A DNA stretch of 64,000 nt from Selaginella moellendorffii (lineage: Eukaryota > Streptophyta > Lycopodiopsida > Selaginellales > Selaginellaceae), in assembly GCF_000143415.4 (NCBI RefSeq), contig NW_003314349.1, positions 596,254 through 660,253 on the forward strand, in the 5' to 3' direction. A model generated the notes under the pieces. It searched no databases and had not been told where the DNA came from. It saw only the letters and a list, made by a program, of their open reading frames with translations. Numbering within the stretch: the stretch's first letter is position 1; each line of letters opens with the position of its first letter. Shown one piece after another: positions 10,301 through 20,804 of this stretch. The position numbers and the translations under genes are program-made.

Positions 10301-10689
10301 ATTTTAGACCGGCTTTCGGACTGACTGACAAACATGATTTACTTGAAACCCCAGCTGGCTCGAAAAATCAGCCGTTTAACGTTTGTCAAGACGCTCAAGG
10401 CAAGAGCTCAAAGCATTCCAATATAGAAAGTGATGTCAGATGTGAATGTTTTGAAGCATTTTTTATTGTACTTCTCAAGGCAAGTGATCCAAATGTCTTA
10501 TGTGAGGAGTGAAATTTAGTATGAATTTTTTAAATATTAATTCAATATCTGTTTTTATCTTTGTACGTTTAAGAATGATAAATGAAATGATTCAATAGAA
10601 GAATTTTCTTGTTTTGGTGCTTCTTAAGATGGACTTTTATGCTTATTTTGGAGGATAGAGTAAAAAAGTTAAAATAATCAAATGAAATT

Positions 10690-11090
10690 TATTTTGGTGT
10701 TTACGTAACCATCACGGTGTTTAAGTAATAATTGTAAGAATTTCAAATGACATTTCCCCAAAGACCATGATATAAATAATTGTTGGAACTTTTGGATCTT
10801 CTCTCATAAGCAACTGTAATAAAGTTCAGGGATCTTATCTTCTAGATGGAACTCAGTAATGGACTATACTAACAAAGGATTGCAAACTAGTGTTAATTAG
10901 CAAAGGGACGGTGTGGTTTTGTAGAGTAGTGATCATCCTTATAATTCTGCTGATGGATGTTTTGCACATCTGCAAACTTGTTTTTACAAATATTTTTTTG
11001 GGAGAGTTTAGTAGGGAGTGTATTCATTTATAACTTAGAAACTCAAAAAGTGTATGGAATTGTGATGCTTTTAGAATGGATTAATTGACT
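10690..11090 (+). pseudogene. Decayed copy of the lectin-domain gene (C-terminal part)
   Basis: The sequence aligns by eye with the reverse complement of the C-terminal half of the ORF at 14551-15615. Shared stretches include CATGATATAA, ATCTTATCTTC, GGATGTTTTGCACATCT and GTATTCATTTATAACTTAG, in the same order. Several stops and frameshifts interrupt the frame, so it is a dead fragment. It lies between the two copies of the PPR 5' end. The flanks 10310-10690 and 11090-11265 are AT-rich with no gene I can support. Confidence 0.75.
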
Positions 11091-11448
11091 AGGTACGAAT
11101 ACAATCTTAGTACATATTCTAATATGTTACTATGCTTTGTTTGAAGAAAAACTTGGTTTGCTTGTTTATTTTATTGATTTATATTTTTTAGTGTCCTAAT
11201 AATTAATCTTATATTTTCTTTGTTTTATTGTCTTAAGACATGTATTATTATTTGCTGGCTGGTAGTATCCTTTAGATTCTACGAATATCCTCTCCATTCA
11301 AACGCGTTGACTAGGGCTGTTTCCACGCGAATGCTTGTACGCTTCGCAAACGCCAGGCGCAAGAGCTGCAAAACTGGCGCTGTATTTCTTCCAGGATTCC
11401 CATCGTTTCTCGTGAGGCAAGCTTTGGATTCACGCAGACCATGAAGCG

Positions 11449-13626
11449 ATGGAGCGGGAGGAGGGCATTCGACTCATGCAATCCTGCCACAGCCTCGCTC
11501 GGGCGAAAGATATTCATATACGAATCCAGCACTTGCACACGCCCGGGGACGTGTTCTTCTCCAACAAGCTCATCGAGATGTATGGGCGGTGTGGATGCCC
11601 GCAGCGGGCACGCAAGATCTTCAACGCCATGGACGCCAGGAACTCTTTCACCTGGGAGCTCATGTTGGCTGCCTATGCCCGGGACCGGCAGCTCGAGAAC
11701 GCGCGGGGGATTTTCGATGCCATGCCGGAGAGGCTGCTTTTCTCCTGGACTGTCATGGTATCAGCATATGCCCAATCCGGGCATCTGGACGAGGCTAAAC
11801 GAGTGTTTGATGCCATGGAAACAAGGAATTTGGTGTCATGGACTTCTCTCTTGGTGGCGTACGCAGAACACGGGCGACTTAAAGAAGCTAGAAGAATTTT
11901 TGATCAAATGCCCAAGCTAGATCTTATAGCCTGGAATGCGATGATGGCTGCATATGCCCAAAACGGGCATATGCCCATCGCGAAGAAAATTTTCAGTATC
12001 ATGCCTCAGAGAAACTTGATCACTTGGAGCACAATGCTTGCAGCTCTAGCGCAAGATGGTAATTCAGATCTAGCAAAAGCTTTGTTTGATGACATGCCAG
12101 AACGCAATCTCGTCTGCTGGAACACACTCCTTTCTGCATATGCCCAAAACGGGCATCTTGTTGAGGCGGCAAAGCTGTTTCATGAGATCCCACTCCGATG
12201 CTCAGTCTCCTGGAACGTAATGCTGGGTGCTTATGCCGAGCATGGTTTCGTGGAGGAAGCTCAAGAACTCTTCGCTAAAATGCCAGTTCGAAATCTGGTA
12301 TCGTCAACAGCGATGCTGGGAGTTTATGCTCACAGCGGTCGTGTTGCCGAGGCCAAGGCTCTCTTTGATGGGCTTCCAGAGAGAGACATGGTGGCAAACA
12401 CAGCAATTCTTTCCTCGTTTGCTGCGAATGGTTTCACGGACGAAGCCGAGCTTATGTTTGTGGAATCCATGCCACAGTGGGATGCCGTCTCGTCCAACGT
12501 GATGATCGGGCTCTACGCTTGGCACGGCCGGATCGACGATGCCAAGAGGGTCTTCGAGGACATGCCACAGAGAGACTCCAAATCGAGCGACACGATGCTG
12601 GCGGGCTTGATCCATGCTCGAGACGTCGATGCAGCAAAAGTTTTGCTCCAGGAGATGCCGCATTGGAGCTTGATCCAGGCCACCGAGATGCTCAAGCTCT
12701 TCTCGTCGGCGTCTAGATTTGACGAGGCGAAGTTGGTGTTTGATGCCATGGCCGAGCATGACTCCATCAGCGGGACTGCCATGCTTGCTGCATATACCGC
12801 TTGTGGGGATCTCGCAAACGCAAAGGAAAGCTTTGATGCTCTGCCCGAGCAAGATATTGTTTCATGGTCGGCTCTCTTATCGGCGTATGCTCGAGCAGGC
12901 CATGTAGAGGAAGCAAAGTGTGTCTTTGACACCATGCCCGAGAGGGACACAGTGGCTTGGAGTTCCATGGCGGCAGCATATGCCCAAAACGGGCATCTGT
13001 TGGAAGCTAGAGTTTTGCTCAGGGAGATGCCCGAGTGGGACATGGTGTCGTGGACGGCGGTGCTGGCCGGCTATGGGCAGAACGGGCATATCGGCGTCGC
13101 CAAGAGGATGTTCGATGGTATGCCCAGTCGTGACTCGGTAGCATGGAGCGCAATGCTGGTGGTGAGCGCTTTGAACGGGAGATTCGACCAAGTCTTTCGT
13201 GTCATGGACGAGATGGTGACGGTGGAGAGGCCGGATCCGGTGTGCTTCATCGTCCATCTCTTGGCTTGCGCTCACTTTGGAAGAGTTTACGCTGGGAGGT
13301 GCTGCTTTGTGTCGATGAGCCAGGACTATGGTCTCAACCCCGCGAAGCAGCACTTCTCGTGCATGGTGGACCTGTTGAGCCGCGGGGGATACCTGCAAGA
13401 CGCGAGGGATCTGATCATCAGCATGCCTTTCGAGCCGGATGTTCTGGAGTGGAGATCGCTGCTTGGAGCTTGCAGCAGCTTCAAGCAACTCAACCATGGG
13501 ACACTGGCGGCCAAGAGTGTGATGGATTTGAGTCCAAAGGACTCGGCTGGTTACGTGCTCCTGGCAAACATCTTTCAGGAGAATAGCTTACGGAGGCTAA
13601 GCCGACGGCGTGTCTTGATCGCTTGA
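11449..13626 (+). CDS. PPR protein (PLS class, S-type repeats)
   Basis: Single-exon ORF of 725 codons from an ATG at 11449. The N terminus reads MEREEGIRLMQSCHSLARA. About 20 repeats of roughly 31 residues follow, then the HFSCMVDLLSRGGYLQDA signature and an E motif that ends early (GYVLLANIFQE, then LRRLSRRRVLIA and stop). No DYW domain is present. It is presumably an organelle RNA-binding protein. Three repeats carry an identical 21-base stretch encoding AYAQNGH (at 11950, 12136 and 12976), a sign of exchange between repeats. The 5' end, including about 180 bp of upstream sequence, also occurs as a truncated copy at 9995-10300. The gene converges on the ribosomal protein gene 130 bp downstream. 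Confidence 0.9.
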   Translation: MEREEGIRLMQSCHSLARAKDIHIRIQHLHTPGDVFFSNKLIEMYGRCGCPQRARKIFNAMDARNSFTWELMLAAYARDRQLENARGIFDAMPERLLFSWTVMVSAYAQSGHLDEAKRVFDAMETRNLVSWTSLLVAYAEHGRLKEARRIFDQMPKLDLIAWNAMMAAYAQNGHMPIAKKIFSIMPQRNLITWSTMLAALAQDGNSDLAKALFDDMPERNLVCWNTLLSAYAQNGHLVEAAKLFHEIPLRCSVSWNVMLGAYAEHGFVEEAQELFAKMPVRNLVSSTAMLGVYAHSGRVAEAKALFDGLPERDMVANTAILSSFAANGFTDEAELMFVESMPQWDAVSSNVMIGLYAWHGRIDDAKRVFEDMPQRDSKSSDTMLAGLIHARDVDAAKVLLQEMPHWSLIQATEMLKLFSSASRFDEAKLVFDAMAEHDSISGTAMLAAYTACGDLANAKESFDALPEQDIVSWSALLSAYARAGHVEEAKCVFDTMPERDTVAWSSMAAAYAQNGHLLEARVLLREMPEWDMVSWTAVLAGYGQNGHIGVAKRMFDGMPSRDSVAWSAMLVVSALNGRFDQVFRVMDEMVTVERPDPVCFIVHLLACAHFGRVYAGRCCFVSMSQDYGLNPAKQHFSCMVDLLSRGGYLQDARDLIISMPFEPDVLEWRSLLGACSSFKQLNHGTLAAKSVMDLSPKDSAGYVLLANIFQENSLRRLSRRRVLIA

Positions 13627-13758
13627 TGGTGGTGGTGGTGGCGATGGTGCTGCCACTGCCGGAGTAAGAGCTCTCCTTGCCGAGCGCAAGAGGTTTCTCC
13701 TGGAAAAAGGAAGGAAATGGTCTCCAGATGCTCGAGAAAAAACGATTTTTGGGAGCTC

Positions 13759-14282
13759 TCACCTCTTAACTTTCATGTAGGGGCAGGCTCGTACGATGCC
13801 TGTGTAGTCGCTCCTTTTCACCGGAACCTGGAGAGAAGGAAGATCGCACGAGTGTCTCAATCGAGAAGAGAGCGAAGTTTTTCGTAGCGAACCAGTTTCG
13901 AGAGACGCTTCCTACGCTTGGAATTCTTCTTCACCAGGAGATGCTGCTTGCCAGCCCTCCTGCGCATCAAAATGCCGCCTCCAGTCACCTTGAAACGCTT
14001 TGCCGAGGCCTTGAGAAGCAATCAAAGCAGCGTTTCTCAAGCGTTTCTCAAGTGGTTCTCTAAACAAGAAAGAGATTCGACACGGACCTTGTGAGTCTTG
14101 AGCTTGCTGACCGTGGTAGCGACGCGAGAAATGCTCTGCTGCTGCTTGATTGGAGCGAAAGAATGGTGCCTGGCCAAGCTGAGGCCCCTGAAAGCCGAGC
14201 ACAGACCTCCAGCGCTAGCGGTAGTGGGAGGAGGCCTAGCGAAGACGCTGGAAGGCGAGCAAACGAAAGAGGAGGCCGCCAT
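13759..14282 (-). CDS. RPL35: Plastid ribosomal protein bL35c
   Basis: Three exons: 14282-14088, 14009-13893 and 13827-13759, totalling 381 nt (126 residues). Introns are 78 and 65 nt with GT-AG borders. The first 55 or so residues are rich in Ser, Ala and Arg with few acidic residues, as in a chloroplast transit peptide. The mature part has the bL35 signature: KLKTHKASAKRFKVTGGGI, then RRRAGKQHLL, KKNSKRRKRLSKL, and the C-terminal SDYTGIVRACPYMKVKR. bL35 is a small basic protein of the large plastid ribosomal subunit that contacts 23S rRNA. Exon phases are all zero. I see no oddities. Confidence 0.93.
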
Positions 14283-14550
14283 AACCCTATCTCCAAATGC
14301 GAGAGTATATTCCCATGCATCTTTTCAAAATGTTTCTTTTACGCTAAACCATATTACAAAAATACTCTTTCTGAAAATTTAATATAAAATTTGAGTGCCA
14401 CCAACTGAAAATCTGTAAGATTTATCTTAGTCATTTAGATCTGAGCAATTGGTTGGGCTGTTGGTTATTTGAATTATGGTAATCCTTTCTTAAAGCGTCC
14501 CAATATTTAAGTTTAGTCTCTAGATACTTGACAATATTCTAAAACTATTA

Positions 14551-15615
14551 CTAGATAGCTTTCCATAACACTATTTTAGTTTCTAAGTTATAAATGAATA
14601 CATTCCCTTCCCCTTTTACCACAAGACTTGCAATTATAAAACAATCTTTCAATCTACATTCTACATCAGTTTCCCAAAAAATATTATTTGCAATGCTTTT
14701 TATGACAAGCTTCCCATTATGTTGAAGATGTGCAAAACATCCAATAACAGGCTCATAAGAATGACTACTACTCCACAAGATCACACCATCTCTTTTATTA
14801 ATTAATACTAATTTGCAATCATTAGGTTGTATGGTGAGCCTGTATAACCCATTTACGGAGTTTAAACTATTTCCAGCTGGAAGATAAGATCCTGGAACTT
14901 TATTATTGTTGCTTACAAGAGAAAATCCAAAGCTCCAACAATCACTTATATCATGATCTTCAAGATAAATACTATCTGGTATTTTCAGATGATAACTATT
15001 ACTATATTGTAAATCAGTTTGTAGTCTTATTAGTTCATAGGCTATTGCAAAATTCATAAATTCTGTGCGTATCTCCGCATAAAAACTTACTCTTGTTCTG
15101 TAAGAAATAACTATAGCATCAATAACTATTTGATTTCTAATAGATATAAATGCTTGTCGCACATTATATGAAGGGAAGCCAATTGGTATAGATGGATCAG
15201 CCACACAAATCCCACTCATAAAAAGTGGGGCAACGATGTGAAATGAGATTCTGACTAAGTTTCTATTTAAAGTGACTACAATAGAATTACTTCCAATTCC
15301 AAATATTCCACCATCAATATAAGTAGAATAAATATAAGTATCAATTGAATTTATAACTTCATTGAACTCCAATAAAGATATGGCATTTAATCTTGCAACA
15401 AAAATGGTTACAGGTTGAGGGGGATATGTATGTGGTGGTGGTGGTTGCTGACTAAGTATAGGTAAAATCAAAGCTAATATTTCAAAGATGAAACAAATAT
15501 ATAACACCATATTGAAAAATTGATCTGTCAAAAATATTTTATGCCCTTCTATGTCTATTATAGCATGCATTTTGTTAAGGAAAGTATTAATATATCTAAC
15601 ATTTTTATAGTCCAT
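14551..15615 (-). CDS. Protein with C-terminal bulb-type mannose-lectin-like domain
   Basis: ORF of 354 codons in an AT-rich setting. Residues 32-52 are strongly hydrophobic (possible membrane anchor or signal), followed by a Pro-rich linker (SQQPPPPHTYPPQP). The middle (about 70-230) is not recognised. Residues about 240-350 resemble a B-lectin (monocot mannose-binding lectin) fold: LPAGNSLNSVNGLYRLTIQ, then repeated elements around ILWSSS, HNGKLVIK, IFWETD and GEGNVFIY. The sugar-binding pattern QxDxNxVxY is degenerate in all three subdomains (for example QPNDCKLVLI), so mannose binding is doubtful. Base composition is much more AT-rich than that of the neighbouring PPR genes. A decayed partial copy lies at 10690-11090. 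It could be a repeat-associated ORF rather than a working gene. Confidence 0.5.
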   Translation of the reverse strand: MDYKNVRYINTFLNKMHAIIDIEGHKIFLTDQFFNMVLYICFIFEILALILPILSQQPPPPHTYPPQPVTIFVARLNAISLLEFNEVINSIDTYIYSTYIDGGIFGIGSNSIVVTLNRNLVRISFHIVAPLFMSGICVADPSIPIGFPSYNVRQAFISIRNQIVIDAIVISYRTRVSFYAEIRTEFMNFAIAYELIRLQTDLQYSNSYHLKIPDSIYLEDHDISDCWSFGFSLVSNNNKVPGSYLPAGNSLNSVNGLYRLTIQPNDCKLVLINKRDGVILWSSSHSYEPVIGCFAHLQHNGKLVIKSIANNIFWETDVECRLKDCFIIASLVVKGEGNVFIYNLETKIVLWKAI

Positions 15616-16488
15616 TTATACTTTAAAAGAATATATATTTTTAAAAATATTAATATTGATAATTAAAATTAGTCCTAAAAGTAAACTTGGGTATTTACAC
15701 TAATTTTTAAATCTAGCAGAAGAACACTTCAAGTTTTTGACCAAGCATTTTTTGTTTGCTTCCTAGAATATTCAAGTATATTCTAGGATATTCTACAATT
15801 AAACTTTAATTCTTTTGTAATCTGTTTAAAGTTCTATTTAAAGTATTATATTGTTAAATAAGCACACATTAAATAAGCATAAAAGTTGTTCAAAGTCACT
15901 TTATCATATCATATCAATTTTCCCCAAAATTACAAAAATATCTTTAACATTCTTCTATGCTTTTAATTGACCTCTTTTGAAATCCTACATACTCTTTTCT
16001 TACTTCTTGAATTTGAAGCTCCCTGAGTTCCTTGGGATAAATGGTTAAATAATACATAATCCAATATCTTCTAAAGGCTAGTAAAATCCCTTTGGCTTCA
16101 TGGGATTCATGCTTCCACAAGAAAGCTTATCATTTCCCATAGCAAAAATTCAAAAGATTAATAATAGATTATGATTCATTGTCATCAAAAGAAGATGAAA
16201 CTATTAATGAAATACTAAAATAATAAAGAAGAAAAAATGGATTTATATTGAATACTTTGAGTACAAAGTTCTTATTTTTATAGGGTTAAAAAATTAATCT
16301 AATATAACTCTTAGTTAATCTAGAAATCTATTCTCTATGCTCCCATATACCCATTAGTTCAAATTCTATAAGTATGGGGTCATGATTAATAATATATAAA
16401 GAAATGACAAATGATTGAAATGATAAAGAGTTTAGGCTGGATATATCTAAGATTTGAGATCCAAAACTAAATTTGAGATCAAATCCAA
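15616..16488. other. AT-rich intergenic DNA, no gene seen
   Basis: AT-rich stretch with no ORF I can relate to a family. A palindromic motif, TAGAATATTCAAGTATATTCTAGG, occurs near 15763 (written here in two parts: TAGAATATTC and AAGTATATTCTAGG). Related AGAATATCC motifs recur near 53920-53950, so this is probably repeat debris. Confidence 0.4.
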
Positions 16489-16600
16489 TGTAAGCAATAA
16501 AAAAGAATAACTTAAAAAATGATCTATAGAGTTTAAATATAAAAGGAAAAAGCCCATGAATAAAAATGCACCCCCTTTTCCAATTAAGATTGAGTTTGAA
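16489..16600 (+). mobile_element. Diverged LTR fragment of the 5S-bearing TRIM family
   Basis: Starting with TGTAAGCAATAAA, this segment follows base by base the first about 110 bp of the LTRs at 57292 and 57692, including the shared block around TGCACCCCCTTTTCCAAT at 16567-16585. Many transitions separate it from those LTRs. Similarity fades near 16600, before the 5S-like part. A repeated stretch (CCAAAACTAAATTTGAGATC) lies on both sides, at 16461 and 16608. It is too long for a target duplication, so the structure is unclear. Confidence 0.65.
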
Positions 16601-17145
16601 ATTGAGCCCAAAACTAAATTTGAGATCAAGTCCAAGTCACAATTATAGAAGTTGTAGGGTGAAACCACTTATTTCCCAAAGCTCCAGAATGTGTTATGAA
16701 AATTCCTTCATAAGAAAGTTTGGGATGGAGATGCAGCTGAACATGTCACTTTTGCTATTCAGATTTACTATAGAAGTCTCGATTTTTGCAAATTGGCAGG
16801 ATGTATCATTGTGATCCCGAAGAGGCAAGGCCTCCTTCCTCAAGAACGCAATCTGCCAAGCTGAAATGACCCTATTTGCTGGTCAGCCAAACATCAGTCA
16901 GCTACAAGAAAATGCTAGAAAGGTTGCCAGTGACTATTCACTTCGACAACTAGGATATTGAGCCACTTCATTCTCCATGTAGTTTTTCAATCAGATTGTC
17001 TGTGTTTTCTAACTTTCATGTTTTGATTCTTGGCGATAGTAAACTTTTTCGGAAACGAGTTTGCAGACCGAGTCCCTTTAGACTCGTAGTGTACCGACAG
17101 ACACATGTTTCTCATTGAGGAAGCAGAGGTGGTGGAAGTCAATGG

Positions 17146-17395
17146 TATGAAATTTTATTATTGGAACCGGTTGCTGAGATGATGGCTATCAGGTAAGTGT
17201 AGAGGTAAACCGTTGTAGAAGACCCGGGTTCGATGCCGAAGGGTCCAATCAACAAGGACTTTTAGGCGAAAATCTTGCTCTTTAAGTAGCCCTTGTTCTT
17301 CACTAAAACAACTTAGACCAGTCAGTTAGGAACTCGGTTTCTCAAAGCATACGTTTCGGGTTCGATTCTGATCGATATTACAAAAGAATAAATTA
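17146..17395 (+). mobile_element. SINE-like element with two tRNA-like modules, copy 1
   Basis: About 245 bp nearly shared with 20805-21050, in the same orientation. It contains two Pol III B-box-like motifs: GGGTTCGATGCC near 17228 and GGGTTCGATTC near 17358. Each is preceded at a suitable distance by an A-box-like stretch (GGCTATCAGG; TTAGACCAGTCAG). The second module reads like a degenerate tRNA (D-arm-like AGTCAGTTAGGAACTCGG, T-arm-like TTTCGGGTTCGATTC). I infer a tRNA-derived dimeric SINE. No clear target duplication was found. Confidence 0.6.
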
Positions 17396-17519
17396 TTCTA
17401 TCTCTCAGCTACGGTTCTAACGCTGGATCCACATTTTGGTTGGAGACTTTTGTGTCGCTGGATGAAAATTTGTGGGTCTCGCATTCCTGGTGTATCAAGT
17501 ATTCTTGCTTGAGTGATTC

Positions 17520-18650
17520 ATGGCGTGGATGGCTATGCCCACGACGGTGCTCAACAATCATCCTCCGTTACTGCTCCCCTCATTGCTTGAAGCTCTCAAG
17601 AGAACCGGCGAGGAGCGTGTCGCTGCGTTTCACTTCCCAGGCCACGGCCTCAGCGCCTCTTCGATTTCCAAGCTTCTCGGAGCTCAACTCTTCCAGTTTG
17701 ATCTCCCGGAGCTGCCAGGCCTGGCCACAAGAAGCCATAGCCGAAGCGCAGCAAATGATTTCGGAGCTGGGTATTCGTGGTTCTTGGTAAACGGCTCTAT
17801 GTGTGGAATTCAAGCGGCGGTGATGAGCTGCTGCAAGCGAGGAGACGTTTCAATCCTCCCCACGTTTCAGCATTCTCAGCCATGGTTCTTGCTGGAGCAA
17901 TGCCTCACTATGCTCTTCCTTGTTACGAGAGGCTGCAAGATTGTAAAGCACGAGAGAATTTGCAAGTGCCTTCGAACCTTGCAAAGCTCCAGTCCGAGTT
18001 ACCATCTCTTGGCCTCTCTCGATGCCGCAAGGGACCAGATGAGTTGTGCAGCAAGCGATGACCATCCAGCGTTTGATACAGCTCTGGAGCTGGCTTCCAC
18101 AGCTCGACGACGCCTGAAAGAAAGCCAGAAGTTTTAGTCCTTGATAGAGAAAATATGAGCTCGGCAGCCAAAGCTGATACCATTTTTGATGAGCTTAAGG
18201 ATCACCATTGGTTTGTGGGAGCTCGGAGTCGCAGGAACCCTTGCTGATGGCTTTCTGTGCGATAAATGCAAGGTGGTGTCCGAGCTTCCTCTTCTGAACT
18301 CCATAACTTTTGCTATGGCTGGCACTAGCAGCAGCGACATTGAGAAACTTATCAAAGGCTTTCAAGAGCTTTCGAGTTCTTCCAGATTGACAATAGGTTC
18401 TTATTCCAGACCTTGAGTGCCTGATTGTAACAAAAACGGATGAAAAGCAGTAGTTAGTCCAAGAGATGCATTCTTTGCAGAAACTTACTGCTGCAAAGCT
18501 GATGAAGTAGTGGGTCTAGCGACTGCTGTGTGCCCGTATCCACCTGGTATTTCTGTGTGCTTTCCTGGAGAGCTCGTCTCACAGGAGGCTCTTTGAAGCA
18601 AGCCCATGCTTCAGGAATTACCATCAGTGGAGCATAAGATCCAACTCTTT
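17520..18650 (+). pseudogene. Orn/Lys/Arg decarboxylase family, internally deleted
   Basis: The N-terminal part reads like the plant/bacterial-type fold-I PLP decarboxylases: LLEALKRTGEERVAAFHFPGH, then FDLPELPGL and WFLVNGSMCGIQAAVMSCC. The frame then shifts: the continuation HVSAFSAMVLAGAMPHYALP is in another frame. It joins directly to CKIVKHERICKCLRTLQSSS, removing the roughly 130-200 residue core that holds the PLP-binding lysine. Later pieces lie in different frames: ELGVAGTLADGFLCDKCKVV, SITFAMAGTSSSDIEKLIKG at 18300-18370, and a C-terminal VCPYPPGISVCFPGELVSQE near 18528-18587 followed by a stop. An active enzyme is impossible, so this is a pseudogene. I found no splice pattern that restores the missing core. 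Confidence 0.85.
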
Positions 18651-18739
18651 CCACATTTCATGTCTTGAAGTGACATCACAAAGATCCAGCTGCAAAGAAA
18701 ACAACAAGAGTTAGATAAATGCAAAGTCATAGAAACTTA

Positions 18740-20280
18740 ATTACGCACTCATCACTTCAAGGTTGTCATAGTGTTCATTGTTTGAGCCTGAGTATATGTT
18801 TGCCATGAGAGCATAAGCTGTACCACCTTGATCGTCAACCTTTGATAGAGCATCAAAGGCTACCTTTCCAATCACCACATTGAAACAAGCCCCAAGCAAA
18901 GCCATTCATATCCTGGAGCACACCTCTTCCACAGGCAGGCTTTCCACCACCGCAAGCGCATCCTCCAGCTGATTAACACGTCCAAGTAGATCAGCCATGG
19001 ACTGTCCCCTTGACGGCTGTATCCTGCGATCAGTGCACTCCAAGACACTGCGTCATTGTCTGGAAACCCATCGAACACTCGGCGAGATTCCACGATGTCA
19101 CCACACTTGCCGTAGAAACTTATGAGCGAGTTTGCCACCACCAGAGAGTTCTCGGCCCCAGCTTCTTCGATCAGACGATGGATTGTCTGTCCAGCCTGTA
19201 GTGCTCCAAGACCCCCACAGGCCTTAAGTACCGATGCAAAAGCCTGCCGAGTCCTGTTTCAGTCCTTGGAGTCTTCCAGCCAATGCCTTCTCCAGCAACG
19301 CCACTTTCAAGAGTCTTCCATCCACAAGCCGAGCCTCTTCCTTCTCGGCCATATCCAACCACGCCTGGAGAAAGGCCGCCAAAGTTCTCGAGCTGACGGC
19401 CACGTCTAACGCTTGCATGGCCGTGAATAACTCGAGAGCTCGCTCGGCCTCGCCACCTTTTGCATATCCCATGATCGTAACATTCCATGAGACCGAATTC
19501 TCCGCTCTATCATCCCATCGAAAACTCTCCAGCAATCCAGCAATCTCCCCCAATTTGCATACATATCCATCAGACTGTTGGAGACAAAAACGCTGGACGA
19601 AATCCCCATCCCTGTTCTTGCAAACTTCGAGTAAATCTCTCCGCCCCTGTCCAGCCATCCCAGATTCGTGCAAGCGTCGAGCACGGCCACCAGAGTCCAG
19701 CATTCTCCTCCACTCCATCTTCCAAAAGCATAAGCTCAAAGAGCTCCAACGCTAGCTCGTCTTCCCCTCCTTGCGAGCAAGCGCTGATCATGGCACTTCA
19801 CAAAACCACGTCCTTTGTTCCCAACTTGGCAAATCTCTAGAGCTTCTCTCACGCTGCCACACTTTCCATAGAAATCCACCAGGGCGCTGGCCACGAACCT
19901 GTCCACCAAGAATCCACCACTCTGAAGCTGGGAATGAAGAGCCAAGCCTCTCTTGAGGCTCCTGCTTGATGGTCCTCCCCTGTAAATCTTTCACCCCCTT
20001 TTCTCTAGCGGCCTGTGAAGAACACGCCTGGAGAGCCGTGACGAAGATACGGCCGTTTGGATCCAACCCCTCGGCATGCAGCCGCGCAAAGAACTGGAAC
20101 GCGAGACCCGGCTGGCCGCACCGCGCGTAGCCGCCGATGACGCAGTTTCACGACGCCGCGGTGCGCCGATCCATGGAATCGAAAATGCGGCGTGCCTCGT
20201 CCATCCTGCCCCGTTTCGCGTCCATGAATGACTGTGTTGATCAAGCCGATGCTCTTACTGGAGAGGTTGAGGTTTAAAGA
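18740..20280 (-). pseudogene. PPR protein gene (PLS class), multiply frameshifted
   Basis: Read on the minus strand, consecutive PPR pieces appear in changing frames: MDAKRGRMDEARRIFDSMD near 20220, then GLDPNGRIFVTALQACSSQA, FVASALVDFYGKCGSVREAL, MISACSQGGEDELALELFEL, SVFVSNSLMDMYANWGRL, SWNVTIMGYAKGGEAERALE, MVANSLISFYGKCGDIVESR, and finally an E-motif-like GGTAYALMANIYSGSNNEHY near 18790. Between them lie frameshifts and a stop (after TAAS near 20150). Unlike the intact PPR genes here it has classical 35-36-residue P and L repeats, so it belongs to a different subgroup. It is probably dead. Confidence 0.8.
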
Positions 20281-20792
20281 ACAATAGGAGGATAATGCAA
20301 AACTGTGCTTGCTCTGTGCAAACTCGCTGGATGCTGAGAGAGAGTATCTTGTGAGATTTGATTAGGCCTCCCAAAACTTGGCCAGTTCTTCGGTATAGAC
20401 AGTCCGGTCCTGGATCTGCCAATCAGAGCGACGGGAACGAGCCACCAGTTGTTCTCCTCCCTGCTTCTTTCATAGAAACAGCGAGTGAGCGAGTGAGTGA
20501 GAAAATCTAGAACAAAACTCTCCTGTCAATTTTCCTTTCTTGGCCGAGTGGGGTTTCTCCATCTTCTAATCCACCACCGAGTGAACTCCCCACACCCAGA
20601 GCGCCACTATCGTCCTTGGAAGTTGGATCCCACCATGCGGAGGTCGTCAAGTATTTTGGAAGAGGAGCGCCGCCCCGATCCATCGAGATCCCCTCCTCTT
20701 ACCTCTACAATTGGGAAAGGGCTTCTGCCAAGCACGAAACGCGGCCTCGAGCAGCGAGAATGTGGGTCGATCTAACATGCCATATGGTTCAA
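20281..20792. other. Stretch with an unrecognised short ORF
   Basis: GC content is higher than in the neighbouring repeats. On the plus strand 20616-20804 is open and reads EVGSHHAEVVKYFGRGAPP and SYLYNWERASAKHETRPRA before running into SINE copy 2. It could be the end of a host exon or a chance ORF. I do not recognise it and see no other gene in this stretch. Confidence 0.3.
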
Positions 20793-20804
20793 GTAGATGT
20801 TATG

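Noticed and set aside
16690-16900. Possible haem-peroxidase-like peptide (LDFCKLAGCIIVIP)
   Set aside because: Too short and without the catalytic motifs; similarity was not convincing.
17228-17370. Functional tRNA genes
   Set aside because: B boxes are good but no full cloverleaf with a proper anticodon stem forms by eye; the unit is repeated as a SINE.
20616-20804. Conserved gene before SINE copy 2
   Set aside because: Short open frame without recognised family or splice partners; listed only as an unrecognised stretch.
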